A stretch of DNA of 64,000 nucleotides from Paenibacillus sp. USDA918EY. Lineage in GTDB: Bacteria; Bacillota; Bacilli; Paenibacillales; Paenibacillaceae. Below, one piece after another: positions 1-8,409 of the stretch. Positions within the stretch are counted from its first letter, which is position 1, and the number at the start of each line of letters is the position of its first letter. The stretch is taken from assembly GCF_009870825.1 (NCBI RefSeq), contig NZ_WTWY01000002.1, positions 248,001 through 312,000 on the forward strand, written 5' to 3'. The position numbers were made by a program, and so were the translations under genes. The notes beneath the pieces are model-generated. The model ran no database searches and was not told the origin of the DNA. It was given only the letters and a program-made list of their open reading frames with translations.

Positions 1-174
1 GTTGTGCCATTCGAAGCTTTTCGGCCAGCTGGCGGCATTGGTCAGCAGATCGCCGAACGTTTTGACCGAGTTCACGAACAGGAAGTAGAACGGAATCAGA
101 AAGAGCAGCGCGATGACAACCATGACGATTTCGGTCGCGAGCGTCCCGAAGCGGTATTTTTTGGATACTTCCAT
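1..174 (-). CDS. Sugar ABC transporter permease, MalG type (3' part missing)
   Basis: Only the first 58 codons are in the window; the gene continues past the left edge. The N-terminus has a short cytoplasmic start, one hydrophobic segment and then an Asn-Ser-Val-Lys stretch, which is the usual opening of MalG-type inner-membrane permeases of carbohydrate ABC importers. The ATG overlaps the stop of the MalF-type permease (TGATG), so the two are translationally coupled and should form the heterodimeric channel. The EAA loop lies outside the window, so the family call rests on the N-terminus and on gene order. Confidence 0.8.
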   Translation of the reverse strand, partial: MEVSKKYRFGTLATEIVMVVIALLFLIPFYFLFVNSVKTFGDLLTNAASWPKSFEWHN

Positions 175-1055
175 CACGATTCAACCTCCTTCGATTTCGT
201 CAATTTCACCTGCAAACTCGTAATGACCGCCACGACAACGAAGAAAATGATCGCTTTGGCGGTGCCCAGCCCGTAACGGTTGTTCTGGAACGCCTCGTTG
301 TAAATGTTCAGCGCCACCGATTCGGTCGAGCGGAACGGCCCGCCTTTCGTGAGGGACAGGTTCAAGTCGAACATTTTGAACGACCAGGAGATCGCCAGGA
401 ACAAACAAACGGTAACGGCCGGCATGACAAGCGGCATAATGACCGTTTTCAAAATTTGCAGCCTGCTCGCCCCGTCGATTTCAGCCGCTTCGATAATGTC
501 CTTCGGAATGTTGTTGATCGACGAAATGTAGATGACCATCAAATAACCCGCGGTTTGCCAAACGAACACGATCACGATGCCCCAAAACGCGGTCGTCGCG
601 TCGCCGAGCCAAGGCAGGTTGAAGAAATGCCAGCCGGTGGCATCGCCCACCGCGGAAAACCCTTTGACGAAAATGAACTGCCAAATAAATCCGAGCAGCA
701 GGCCGCCGATCACGTTCGGCATAAAAAAGACGGTGCGCAGCACGTTGCGCGTCTTTAGCGGCTTCGTCAGGAAATACGCCAGGAAAAATCCGAGCAAATT
801 AGTTAAAATAATGCCGATGACCGTAAAACGGACCGTAAACCAGAAAGCCTTCCCAAAATCGGGATCTTTCGTTAATATTTGTTTGAAATTGTCGATGCCG
901 ACCCAAGCGACCTCGCCGGATACCCCATTCCAGCTCGTAAAGGAATAATAGAGGCCCAGCAGGAACGGAATCACAATAATGACGGTAAAAAAGAGCGTGG
1001 ATGGCCCCACGAACACCAGCTGCTGAAACAGCCCGGACGTTTTTTTGCGATTCAT
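174..1055 (-). CDS. Sugar ABC transporter permease, MalF type
   Basis: A 293-residue membrane protein with about six hydrophobic segments, the usual size for this family. The cytoplasmic EAA loop, which contacts the ATPase, is visible around residues 185-210 (EAAEIDGASRLQILKTVIMP). With the following MalG-type gene it forms the channel of a carbohydrate importer. No solute-binding protein or ATPase is in view; the binding protein probably lies further left, and the ATPase may be a shared MsmX-type protein elsewhere. It diverges from the YesM/YesN genes, which often control such transporters. Substrate unknown. Confidence 0.88.
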   Translation of the reverse strand: MNRKKTSGLFQQLVFVGPSTLFFTVIIVIPFLLGLYYSFTSWNGVSGEVAWVGIDNFKQILTKDPDFGKAFWFTVRFTVIGIILTNLLGFFLAYFLTKPLKTRNVLRTVFFMPNVIGGLLLGFIWQFIFVKGFSAVGDATGWHFFNLPWLGDATTAFWGIVIVFVWQTAGYLMVIYISSINNIPKDIIEAAEIDGASRLQILKTVIMPLVMPAVTVCLFLAISWSFKMFDLNLSLTKGGPFRSTESVALNIYNEAFQNNRYGLGTAKAIIFFVVVAVITSLQVKLTKSKEVES

Positions 1056-1107
1056 CCCGATTCTCCCCTTTTCGAAGTACTCTAACTATCTGTAGGTCAA
1101 GTATGAA

Positions 1108-1121
1108 GGAATGCGTTTACA
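1108..1121. promoter_or_regulatory. Possible CcpA cre site
   Basis: GGAATGCGTTTACA in the divergent gap between the permease and yesM-like genes fits the cre consensus TGWNANCGNTNWCA with about two mismatches. The location would suit catabolite repression of sugar uptake. Motif match only. Confidence 0.4.
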
Positions 1122-1164
1122 AAAAACACGGAGGATCGTGAACCGTTAGGGGGAAAATATTGAT

Positions 1165-3015
1165 ATGCCGAAAACAGGCCATTACGTCAAAGAAGGGGAT
1201 AAACCGATCAAGTTCCGCAGCATCCGCTCGCGGCTGATCCAGTTCATGCTTCTGGCCACGACGATCCCGCTCCTGCTGTCCATCAGCATCACGTACATCC
1301 ATACGAAGGAGACCATCAAGGAGCAAGCGCTGGAAGAAAACCGGCATTTGATTTTCCAGGGAAAAACGAATGTAAGCAATTATTTGGACAATATCAACAA
1401 AGCATCGCTCGTGGTGTACAACGACGCCAATTTTTTGCGGAACCTGCGCAAAATCCCGGATGATTACCGGGCCGTCGCCGAGGTGTTTACGCTGCTGCAA
1501 AACATTCAAAACACGGTCGGCGGCATCGAGCGGATCTACCTGCATGCTTCGCAATCCAACCAGTCGACGCTCGTGACGCCGGCCACGTTTCCGAAAAGGG
1601 AGTTTCGTCCCGTGCCTTATGTCAGCACCGTGCCTTACGAAAAATTCACGACCGCGATCGAGCCGACCCATAACAGCCATGACTATGGGTTTCCCCCGTC
1701 GCCGACCTCGTATACGAAACGCAAGGTGTTTACCTTCCACCGGACCATCACCAACATCCCTTCGGAAAAGGTGCTGGGCGTGCTGGCCATCGACGTCAGG
1801 CTCGATTCGGTTGCGGCCATTTGCGAGCAGCTGTTTAATAAAAAGAACGAGCAGCTTGTCATCGTCGACCGGGACGGAAACGTCATATATTCGGGCAGGG
1901 ACGAACAGATCGGCCAAAAGCTGCAGGATCAAGCCGTGCTTGACCATATCCGCCAAAACGACAGCGGCTACTTTGAAATGAACGGCGCGATGCACGTATA
2001 CGAGAAGCTGCAGACGCCTTACACCGACTGGACGATCGTCAAGCGGATCCCGAACGCCACGCTGTATGAACGGGCTACCCAGCTGACCAAAATCAATACG
2101 GCGATCGCCGTCATCGCCCTGCTGGTGATCATCTTCGGAACGCTGTTCATCTCGGTGCGCATCACCGAGCCGATCAAACGTTTGACCAGCTATATGAACC
2201 GGATCCAATCCGGCCAGCTGAACGTCGACATCGATTGGAACAGCCGCGACGAAACGGGCATCATGTTTTCCAGGTTCAGGCAGATGATGGATACGATCAA
2301 CAATCTCATTTTGCGCGAATACAAGCTGGAGCTGGCGAATAAGACCAATCAGCTCAAAGCGCTGCAGGCGCAGATCAACCCCCATTTTCTGTACAACACG
2401 CTGCAGTCGATCGGTACGCTGGCGCTTCATCATAACGTGCCCCGGATTTATGCCCTGCTCTCCTCGCTCGCGAAAATCATGCGGTACAGCATGAACAAGG
2501 GCGACGCGCTGGTGACGCTTCGGGAAGAAGCCGAGCACGCGAGGTTGTACCTCGATTTGCAAAAGGAGCGGTTCGGCGACCAGCTGGAATTTTCGATCCG
2601 CCTTGAGCCGGACACGCTGGGGGTGCCGATGCCGAAAATGATTTTGCAGCCGCTCGTCGAGAACTTTTTCAAACACGGGATGGACAACCTGAAAGACGGG
2701 CGTGGCCGTGTTGACATTATGAGCCGGATGAACCCGGACGGCGTATTGACGATTGTAATCGAAAATAACGGGGAATCGATTCCGCCGGACTTGCTGAAGC
2801 GGCTCGCCTCCGAGCTTGAACGGCAGCAAAGCGGAGCACAGGCCGAATGGAGCGAGGAGTACGGGATCGGGCTTCACAACGTAACGATGCGCCTGCAGTT
2901 GTACAACGAGCACGGATCGGAACTCCATATCGAAAACATCGAGCCGCAAGGCGTCCGGATCACTGCGCAAATACACACCAAAGCGACACAGACGAAGGAG
3001 AATGAGGAATCATGA
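1165..3015 (+). CDS. Sensor histidine kinase, YesM family
   Basis: A 616-residue membrane sensor kinase. A transmembrane helix near residues 22-42 is followed by a large extracellular sensor region (about 43-310). A second helix near 311-332 leads into a HAMP segment (TEPIKRLTSYMNRIQSG). The His_kinase domain carries the HFLYNT box with the likely phospho-acceptor His407. The ATP-binding N-box (LQPLVENFFKHG) follows near residue 495, and a G-box (GIGLHNV) near the end. The ATG follows an AGGGGGA ribosome site. The gene overlaps the next one by 4 bases (ATGA), so kinase and regulator are co-translated. It probably senses the sugar taken up by the divergent transporter; this is inferred from context. 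Confidence 0.93.
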   Translation: MPKTGHYVKEGDKPIKFRSIRSRLIQFMLLATTIPLLLSISITYIHTKETIKEQALEENRHLIFQGKTNVSNYLDNINKASLVVYNDANFLRNLRKIPDDYRAVAEVFTLLQNIQNTVGGIERIYLHASQSNQSTLVTPATFPKREFRPVPYVSTVPYEKFTTAIEPTHNSHDYGFPPSPTSYTKRKVFTFHRTITNIPSEKVLGVLAIDVRLDSVAAICEQLFNKKNEQLVIVDRDGNVIYSGRDEQIGQKLQDQAVLDHIRQNDSGYFEMNGAMHVYEKLQTPYTDWTIVKRIPNATLYERATQLTKINTAIAVIALLVIIFGTLFISVRITEPIKRLTSYMNRIQSGQLNVDIDWNSRDETGIMFSRFRQMMDTINNLILREYKLELANKTNQLKALQAQINPHFLYNTLQSIGTLALHHNVPRIYALLSSLAKIMRYSMNKGDALVTLREEAEHARLYLDLQKERFGDQLEFSIRLEPDTLGVPMPKMILQPLVENFFKHGMDNLKDGRGRVDIMSRMNPDGVLTIVIENNGESIPPDLLKRLASELERQQSGAQAEWSEEYGIGLHNVTMRLQLYNEHGSELHIENIEPQGVRITAQIHTKATQTKENEES

Positions 3016-4625
3016 AGGTTTTGATTGCGGATGACGAAAAGCATGTGAGGGATGCGATAAAAATGCTGGCCGATTGGGACAGGCACGGCGTCACCGCCAT
3101 CCTTGAGGCTTCCGACGGACAATCGGCTGTAGAGATCATCACAGAGGAATCCCCCGAAATCGTCATGACCGATATGCGCATGCCGCGAATGGACGGAACA
3201 AAGCTGCTGGAATGGATCAAGGAGAACCGCCCCTCCGTTAAAGCGGTCGTCATCAGCGGATACGACGATTTCGAGCTGGTGCGTCATACGATCCGGAGCG
3301 GCGGCCTGGATTATATCCTCAAGCCCGTCGATCCGGATGCGCTGAACGACGCGCTCGGCAAGGCGGTGGAGGCTGCGCGCGCCGAAGCGCTTCAGAGCCG
3401 TCTCAGCACGCGTCAAAACATGGAGCTTAACCGCATGCGGCCGCATTACGCGGACAAGCTGCTGACCGACCTCATCGGCGGCCATGGCGGCAAAGAGGAC
3501 CTTGTACGCCAGCTGCGGGACGAATTCGGCCTTCCGGGCGACGCAGCCTTCTGCCGCGCGGCCGTCATCAGCACGGCCCAATTGGATCAGGAGGTATTGA
3601 ACAAGTTCGCGCAGATGCCTGAGCTGCTGTACTTTACGCTGATCAACATCTGCAACGAGGTGCTGCTATCCGGACAAAAAGGCATCGCTTTTCACCATTT
3701 GGGACGCCCCGAGGAAATCGTCCTTCTTCTATGGGACGAGACGATGCCCCTGCAATCCGTGCTGGAGGACATCCGCAAAGGCATCGACCTGACGCTGCGC
3801 CGCCAGGTGCATATCGGCGCCGGAACGCGCCTGCCCTTTCCTCAAGGTGCTGCCCAGTCCTACCAGGAGGCCCGCCAGGCGCTGTGGCAGCGGAACGCCG
3901 CCGACGCGTCGGGCTGGCTGCATGCCGGGGTGCCTCAGCCCCCAAAACCGTTGCGGCTTGGCGCGCACGAGGAGAGTTTTCGGCTGGCGGCGCTCAGCGG
4001 CAGCGCGGAAAAAATCGGCGCCGCGGTGGACGCCTGGATGAACCAGGTCCGGGAACTGGGTGCGGTAACGCCGGAGCAGCTTGCGCAGTGGAATGCCGAA
4101 TGGGACTGGATGCTGAAGCAGTGGATGGACCAAAATTCGGATCAAACCCCGAACGGCGCGGAAAAGGATGTGCTGCTCGAGCTGCCGCGGTCGCTCCCGC
4201 TCGATCCGCAAGGAAGGCTCTCCTTCCCCCTTTGGAAAAACCAATACGAAGGCCGGCTGACGGCGGCCAGCCGCATCCTGACACAGCAGCACTCCCGGGA
4301 GAACCACATCATCCACGATATCGCCGCATATCTGGAGAACCATTACGCCGAGGATATATCGCTGCAGGATATGGCCGCCCGTTTTTTTCTGAGCCGCGAA
4401 TACATTTCGAGACGCTTCAAGCAGGAATTCGGCGTCAACATCTCGGATTTCCTGGCGGGCGTGCGCATCGAAAAGGCGAAGCTGCTGCTGCTCAATCCGC
4501 AGCTGCGCATTGCCCAAATCGCCGAAATGGTCGGATACCAGGACGAAAAATATTTCAGCAAAGTATTCAAAAAGCAGGAAGGCCGCACCCCCAACGAATA
4601 CCGGAAGGAGCAAGCGCTGCGCTGA
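3012..4625 (+). CDS. Response regulator, YesN type (AraC output)
   Basis: A 537-residue regulator. Residues 1-120 form a receiver domain with the acidic pair Asp7/Asp8, phospho-acceptor Asp54 (in VMTDMRMPRMDG) and conserved Lys near 104. The middle part is a long divergent linker. The last 100 residues are an AraC-type double helix-turn-helix (FFLSREYISRRFKQEFG and IAEMVGYQDEKYFSKVFKK). It is the cognate partner of the overlapping YesM-type kinase and probably activates the divergent sugar permease operon. The length and layout match the YesN family. Confidence 0.93.
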   Translation: MKVLIADDEKHVRDAIKMLADWDRHGVTAILEASDGQSAVEIITEESPEIVMTDMRMPRMDGTKLLEWIKENRPSVKAVVISGYDDFELVRHTIRSGGLDYILKPVDPDALNDALGKAVEAARAEALQSRLSTRQNMELNRMRPHYADKLLTDLIGGHGGKEDLVRQLRDEFGLPGDAAFCRAAVISTAQLDQEVLNKFAQMPELLYFTLINICNEVLLSGQKGIAFHHLGRPEEIVLLLWDETMPLQSVLEDIRKGIDLTLRRQVHIGAGTRLPFPQGAAQSYQEARQALWQRNAADASGWLHAGVPQPPKPLRLGAHEESFRLAALSGSAEKIGAAVDAWMNQVRELGAVTPEQLAQWNAEWDWMLKQWMDQNSDQTPNGAEKDVLLELPRSLPLDPQGRLSFPLWKNQYEGRLTAASRILTQQHSRENHIIHDIAAYLENHYAEDISLQDMAARFFLSREYISRRFKQEFGVNISDFLAGVRIEKAKLLLLNPQLRIAQIAEMVGYQDEKYFSKVFKKQEGRTPNEYRKEQALR

Positions 4626-4667
4626 GCCTCACCTCCTTTTTAAACGGCCTTTTTCACCAACAAAAAT

Positions 4668-4706
4668 AAGCGTCCTTCAGATCTTTCGAACGATCTTGGG
4701 ACGCTT
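4668..4706. terminator. Bidirectional terminator, yesN-like / oxidoreductase
   Basis: An 8-bp outer stem (AAGCGTCC/GGACGCTT) with an inner AGATC/GATCT pairing lies between convergent genes. T-rich sequence flanks it on both strands, so it can end both transcripts. Confidence 0.75.
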
Positions 4707-4743
4707 GTCTATTTTATGCCGTCGGACCCTGCGGCCGAAGGTT

Positions 4744-5442
4744 TCAAACGTTTACGTACCCTTCTTCTGCCTCCATGCCAAGCACGCGAATGACGTCGTT
4801 CGGGTAAACATGTACGCCGGCCGTACCGGTTAAAGCGATGCTTACCATGGCGCGCGCAAGGGTTTTTGCCGGCATCGCCCGATATTTGGCCGCCCGGCCC
4901 CGCAAAAGCGGATCCAGGCTTCTCATGACCCAGGCCCCCGCCGCTTCGCCGAAGCGGAATTCTCCCCGGTCCCCGAGCAGCAGCGACGGACGAAACAGAT
5001 GCACGCCCGGGATTCCCACGGAGCAAACGGCCTTTTCGGCCTCCCCTTTGACGCGGTTGTAAAAGATTTTGGAATTGGGATCGGCCCCCATGGCGGTGAC
5101 GGCCAGAAACTGCCCGACGCCCTGCCGTTTGGCTATTTTCGCAGCCCGCAGCGGATACTCCAGGTCCACCTTGCGGAACTTCGTCTGCGACCCCGCTTTC
5201 CGGATCGTCGTGCCAAGGCAGCAAAACACATCCCTGACCCCTTGGAACCGTTCCGCATGGTCCTCCAATTGTTCAAAGTCGATGACCGATTCGTGCAGCT
5301 TCGGATGCCGAACCCCCAGCGGCCGCCTCGTCAATACGCCAACGGATTCATAGGCTTCGCTGCGAAGCAGCTCTCCGAGCAATTCCCCGCCCACAAGTCC
5401 CGTGGCGCCAAGCACCAATGCCTGCAATCCGATCTTCCCCAC
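4744..5442 (-). CDS. NAD(P)-binding oxidoreductase, HTATIP2/YbjT-like
   Basis: A 232-residue Rossmann-fold protein. The dinucleotide-binding motif GATGLVGG is at residues 13-20. A Thr-Arg-Arg at residues 38-40 would suit NADPH, and the later YNRVKGEAEKAV contains the family's Tyr-x3-Lys type pair. It belongs to the atypical short-chain dehydrogenase/NmrA-like group that includes human HTATIP2. Substrate is unknown. It stands alone between a terminator and a divergent TetR gene. Confidence 0.75.
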   Translation of the reverse strand: MGKIGLQALVLGATGLVGGELLGELLRSEAYESVGVLTRRPLGVRHPKLHESVIDFEQLEDHAERFQGVRDVFCCLGTTIRKAGSQTKFRKVDLEYPLRAAKIAKRQGVGQFLAVTAMGADPNSKIFYNRVKGEAEKAVCSVGIPGVHLFRPSLLLGDRGEFRFGEAAGAWVMRSLDPLLRGRAAKYRAMPAKTLARAMVSIALTGTAGVHVYPNDVIRVLGMEAEEGYVNV

Positions 5443-5626
5443 CCCGCTTTCATGGATTTATTTGACCTCATTCTACCCGTTTCGTGCACCCGGTTTCAAC
5501 AGGTTTCGTTCCCCAAACCGGCCGTTTTCCCCGTAATCCAACCTCGCCCGGCCGTTTTCGGCAAACCCGTGTTTTATGCATGCGCTCTCCTCCGCTTCTC
5601 GCCGTCTTCTGCCGCAAAACAACGAT

Positions 5627-5685
5627 TTGAAATACCCGTGAAAAGCGAATATACTGATAAAGAAATATTTTAGAATGAACGTTCA
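5627..5685 (+). promoter_or_regulatory. SigA-type promoter and palindromic operator of the TetR-MATE operon
   Basis: The -35 TTGAAA (5627-5632) and -10 TATACT (5650-5655) are separated by 17 bases. A perfect 10-bp palindrome TGAACGTTCA (5676-5685) lies just after the predicted start of transcription. It resembles common TetR-family operators, so self-repression by the encoded TetR protein is likely. Confidence 0.65.
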
Positions 5686-5715
5686 GTATAAGTTATGGAT
5701 TGTAGGAAAGGTGAA

Positions 5716-6351
5716 ATGAGGCCCATGAACAAAAAACAGCTTTCAAGTCAGCAGACGAAACAGAAAATCGCCGACGCCGCCCGCGCCTTGTTCGGGCTAA
5801 AAGGTTACGCCTCCACTTCCATCGAGGACATCGTTTCCGCCACGCAAATCAGCAAGGGCAATATGTATTACCATTTCAAAAACAAGGAAGGGCTGCTGCT
5901 CTACCTGCTCGACGAATGGAACCGGGAATGGGCCGAGCAGTTTCAGGCAAAAAAGGCCCGTTACCATACCGTCAAGGAGCAGATGATCGCGCTGGTCGAG
6001 CATTTTCTGCAGGACGGGTTTCAGCATCCGCTCACCAAGGCGATGAACGAATTTTACGCTACCGAGCTGATTACGTCGCCCAACCAGGATCGAATCGAAG
6101 AGATGATGCGGGAGTATCTTCGCAATTACGAGGAACTGCTGGAGGAAGGCATGCGGACGGGCGAGTTCAAGCCGGACGACGCTCGCATGCTCAGCATCAT
6201 TCTTGAAGGCATGCTAGCCGGCATGGAGTTTTCTACGAACAAAATGTCTTTTGAACAAGCGCGTGCGCTTTACCTGAAAGCGATGCATGTTTTTCTGTAC
6301 GGCATCACCGGGCTGACCGAGCCGCCGGCTGCGGAGAAGGCAAACGGCTAA
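5716..6351 (+). CDS. TetR/AcrR family transcriptional regulator
   Basis: About 211 residues. The N-terminal 50 residues hold the TetR helix-turn-helix (SIEDIVSATQISKGNMYYHFKNKEGLL); the C-terminal part is a helical ligand and dimer domain. The ATG at 5716 follows AGGAAAGG by about four bases. An ATG at 5725 is also possible; the upstream in-frame start at 5695 lacks a ribosome site. It precedes a MATE transporter by 45 bases, with no terminator between. It is probably a drug-responsive repressor of that pump and of itself, through the palindrome upstream. Confidence 0.88.
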   Translation: MRPMNKKQLSSQQTKQKIADAARALFGLKGYASTSIEDIVSATQISKGNMYYHFKNKEGLLLYLLDEWNREWAEQFQAKKARYHTVKEQMIALVEHFLQDGFQHPLTKAMNEFYATELITSPNQDRIEEMMREYLRNYEELLEEGMRTGEFKPDDARMLSIILEGMLAGMEFSTNKMSFEQARALYLKAMHVFLYGITGLTEPPAAEKANG

Positions 6352-6396
6352 TTCATTTCATAAAAAGTGAACCTGCTTAAATTAATGGAGGAACCA

Positions 6397-7746
6397 ATGA
6401 GTCAAGAAAAAAACCTGCTGCCTGCGCTGGAGACAGACCCCGTAGGCAAAGTTTTCGTACGCTACCTTATTCCGTCCCTTGTCGGCATGCTCATGATGTC
6501 GATCAACGTTGTCGCCGACGGCATTTTCGTCGGTCACCGTCTCGGCGCGCTGGCGCTGGCCGGCATCAACATCGCGTCCCCGGTGTTTTCCGTATTTTTC
6601 GCCATGTCGCTGTGGCTCGGGATCGGCGGCGCAACCTTGTTTTCCCAAGCCAACGGCGCGAAAAACATCAAGCAAGCGCAGCGGATTTTCACCCACTCGC
6701 TTATCCTCATTTTCGTTCTGACGATGCTGGTCGCCGTCACCGCCTATCTGCTGCGCGTTCCTTTGGCTTATGCGCTCGGGGCCAACGGGGATACGCTCCC
6801 CCATGCCGTCGAATATATGACGGTGCTGCTCACTTACGGCTTTATCATTACGATCCAAAATGCATTCAGCCTGTTCGTCCGCAATGACGGCAACCCGAAC
6901 CTGTCCATGATCTCGATGGTCGTTTCGGCGGTCCTCAACATCATTTTGAACTATATATTTTTGTACATGCTTGATATGAGCGTCAAAGGTTCGGCGCTGG
7001 CAACCGTCCTCGCCACGCTCGTTGGGGCGCTGGTGCTGTTCGTCCATTTTTTGCGCAAGGACCGGACGCTTTCCTTCGCCAAGCCGTTTTTTTCGCTGAA
7101 GCTGGCCGTCCGGACGCTGACGATCGGTTTTCCAAGCTTTATTTCCGAGGTCGGGCTATCCGTGTTTACGATCGGGTACAACGTAGCGATGGTGCGATGG
7201 GCCGGAACGGCGGGCGTCGCCGCCTTTTCGGTGCTCAATTACGCGCACAGCGTCATGCTGATGCTGTTCCTCGGCATGGGTTCGGCGATTCAGCCGCTGA
7301 TCAGCTACTACCGCGGCGCCAAGCTGCGCCAACGCGAAGTGCAGACCGTCCGGATCGCCGTCGCTACGGCCTTCGTCTCCGGCATCGCCGTCTTTCTTCT
7401 CGGCCTCGCGTCCGCGGGCGGCATCGTCTCGCTGTTCGGCGATTTCTCCGAAGAGGTCCGCTCGCTGGCGATCAACGGCATCCGGCTCTTTTTTATCGGA
7501 TATATGTTTATGGGCGTCAATTTCGTCATGATGACCTTTTTCCAAGCGTCCGAACAGGTCAAAGCGGCGGTATGGATCACGTTATCAAGGGAAATTATTC
7601 TGATGGTCATTTTCCTGCTGGTGCTGCCTCATCTGCTCGGAACGAACGGTGTATGGCTTTCCATCCCGCTGTCCGAATGCGTCGTGGCGGTTTCGATTTT
7701 CATTTATGTTCAATATTTGCAAAGATCGAAGCAAACGGCGGTATAA
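6397..7746 (+). CDS. MATE family efflux transporter
   Basis: A 449-residue integral membrane protein with about 12 hydrophobic helices. The two halves show the MATE pattern, with a typical start (IPSLVGMLMMSINVVADGIFVGHRLG) and a later FPSFISEVGLSVF half-repeat. MATE proteins export cationic drugs and metabolites in exchange for Na+ or H+. The start at 6397 is chosen because GGAGG sits five bases upstream; the upstream in-frame GTG at 6367 has no such site. It is co-transcribed with the preceding TetR gene. The substrate cannot be read from sequence. Confidence 0.92.
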   Translation: MSQEKNLLPALETDPVGKVFVRYLIPSLVGMLMMSINVVADGIFVGHRLGALALAGINIASPVFSVFFAMSLWLGIGGATLFSQANGAKNIKQAQRIFTHSLILIFVLTMLVAVTAYLLRVPLAYALGANGDTLPHAVEYMTVLLTYGFIITIQNAFSLFVRNDGNPNLSMISMVVSAVLNIILNYIFLYMLDMSVKGSALATVLATLVGALVLFVHFLRKDRTLSFAKPFFSLKLAVRTLTIGFPSFISEVGLSVFTIGYNVAMVRWAGTAGVAAFSVLNYAHSVMLMLFLGMGSAIQPLISYYRGAKLRQREVQTVRIAVATAFVSGIAVFLLGLASAGGIVSLFGDFSEEVRSLAINGIRLFFIGYMFMGVNFVMMTFFQASEQVKAAVWITLSREIILMVIFLLVLPHLLGTNGVWLSIPLSECVVAVSIFIYVQYLQRSKQTAV

Positions 7747-7756
7747 AAAATGCCCT

Positions 7757-7803
7757 TATCGACGTACTTTCACGGAAAACAGACCGCGTGTAGCGGAAAT
7801 TTT
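7757..7803. repeat. Intergenic repeat family I, copy A (partial)
   Basis: A segment containing ACAGACCGCG and TAGCGGAAATTT closely matches 10897-10943 and, more loosely, 44037-44075. This copy begins right after the MATE stop codon and lacks the long hairpin seen at the 3' end of copies B and C. Confidence 0.7.
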
Positions 7804-7848
7804 CATTGCGGAATCCTTTAAAATAAAACGCGCGAAACACGCGCCGCG

Positions 7849-7886
7849 CCTGCTTTCTCCCATTTATGGAGAGGGCAGGTTTTTTG
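7849..7886 (+). terminator. Rho-independent terminator after the MATE gene
   Basis: A 12-bp stem (CCTGCTTTCTCC paired with GGAGAGGGCAGG, with one mismatch) is followed by seven T residues. Confidence 0.9.
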
Positions 7887-7928
7887 TTTTGGAAAACATT
7901 GCGGTTCAAAAAAATGATGTTCCGCCTA

Positions 7929-7963
7929 TTGTATTAAGTGTATTAAGTGATATAATACACTTA
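7929..7963 (+). promoter_or_regulatory. YtrA-type operator overlapping a SigA promoter
   Basis: The -35 is TTGTAT (7929-7934) and the -10 TATAAT (7951-7956), with a 16-base spacer. An 11-bp inverted repeat (7935-7945 and 7953-7963) contains AGTGTA, 13 bases, then TACACT. That is the spacing and sequence known for Bacillus subtilis YtrA. The repeat covers the -10, so binding should block transcription of the GntR/ABC operon that follows. Confidence 0.85.
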
Positions 7964-8004
7964 AATCACTAATCGTACTTTTTTGTACGGCGGGAGGAAC
8001 CTCT

Positions 8005-8409
8005 ATGGAAGAACAGCAGGTTGGCTCGCTGCATTTTCAGATCGATTTCAGTCAACCTTTATATGAACAGATACTGGATCAAGCCAGAAGCGCAATTGCA
8101 AAAGGAGAGATCGCTTTGGGAGATAAAATGCCATCGGTAAGGGAACTGGCGCAGGAGCTGCGCATCAATCCGAACACCGTCATGCGGGCCTATCAGGAAC
8201 TGGAGCGTGACGGATTGACGGAAAAACGGCGGGGTCAAGGCACGTTTGTGACCTCCTCCGCGGAGAACGTGGCCACCTTCCGGACGGCCTTGGCCGCCAA
8301 ATACATCGACAGCTTTATGGAGCAAATGGAAAGCCTCGGGCTTTCATGGGAAGACATCGAAACATACATCCGCCGGAAAAAAGAAGCGGGAACGGGAGGG
8401 ATCGGTTGA
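8005..8409 (+). CDS. ytrA: GntR family regulator, YtrA subfamily
   Basis: A 134-residue protein. The N-terminal winged helix (residues 10-80) has the GntR signature PSVRELAQELRINPNTVMRAYQELERDG. It is followed only by the short helical tail typical of the YtrA subfamily, without a ligand domain. The GGGAGG ribosome site lies 8-9 bases before the ATG. It is the first gene of an operon with two ABC ATPases and two permeases, as in B. subtilis ytr. The AGTGTA-N13-TACACT site in its promoter supports self-regulation. In B. subtilis such operons respond to cell-wall antibiotics; that role here is inference. Confidence 0.9.
   Translation: MEEQQVGSLHFQIDFSQPLYEQILDQARSAIAKGEIALGDKMPSVRELAQELRINPNTVMRAYQELERDGLTEKRRGQGTFVTSSAENVATFRTALAAKYIDSFMEQMESLGLSWEDIETYIRRKKEAGTGGIG

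Noticed and set aside
1117..2976. 619-codon minus-strand frame
   Set aside because: Antisense shadow of the YesM-type kinase; its codons mirror the kinase and it has no recognisable domain.
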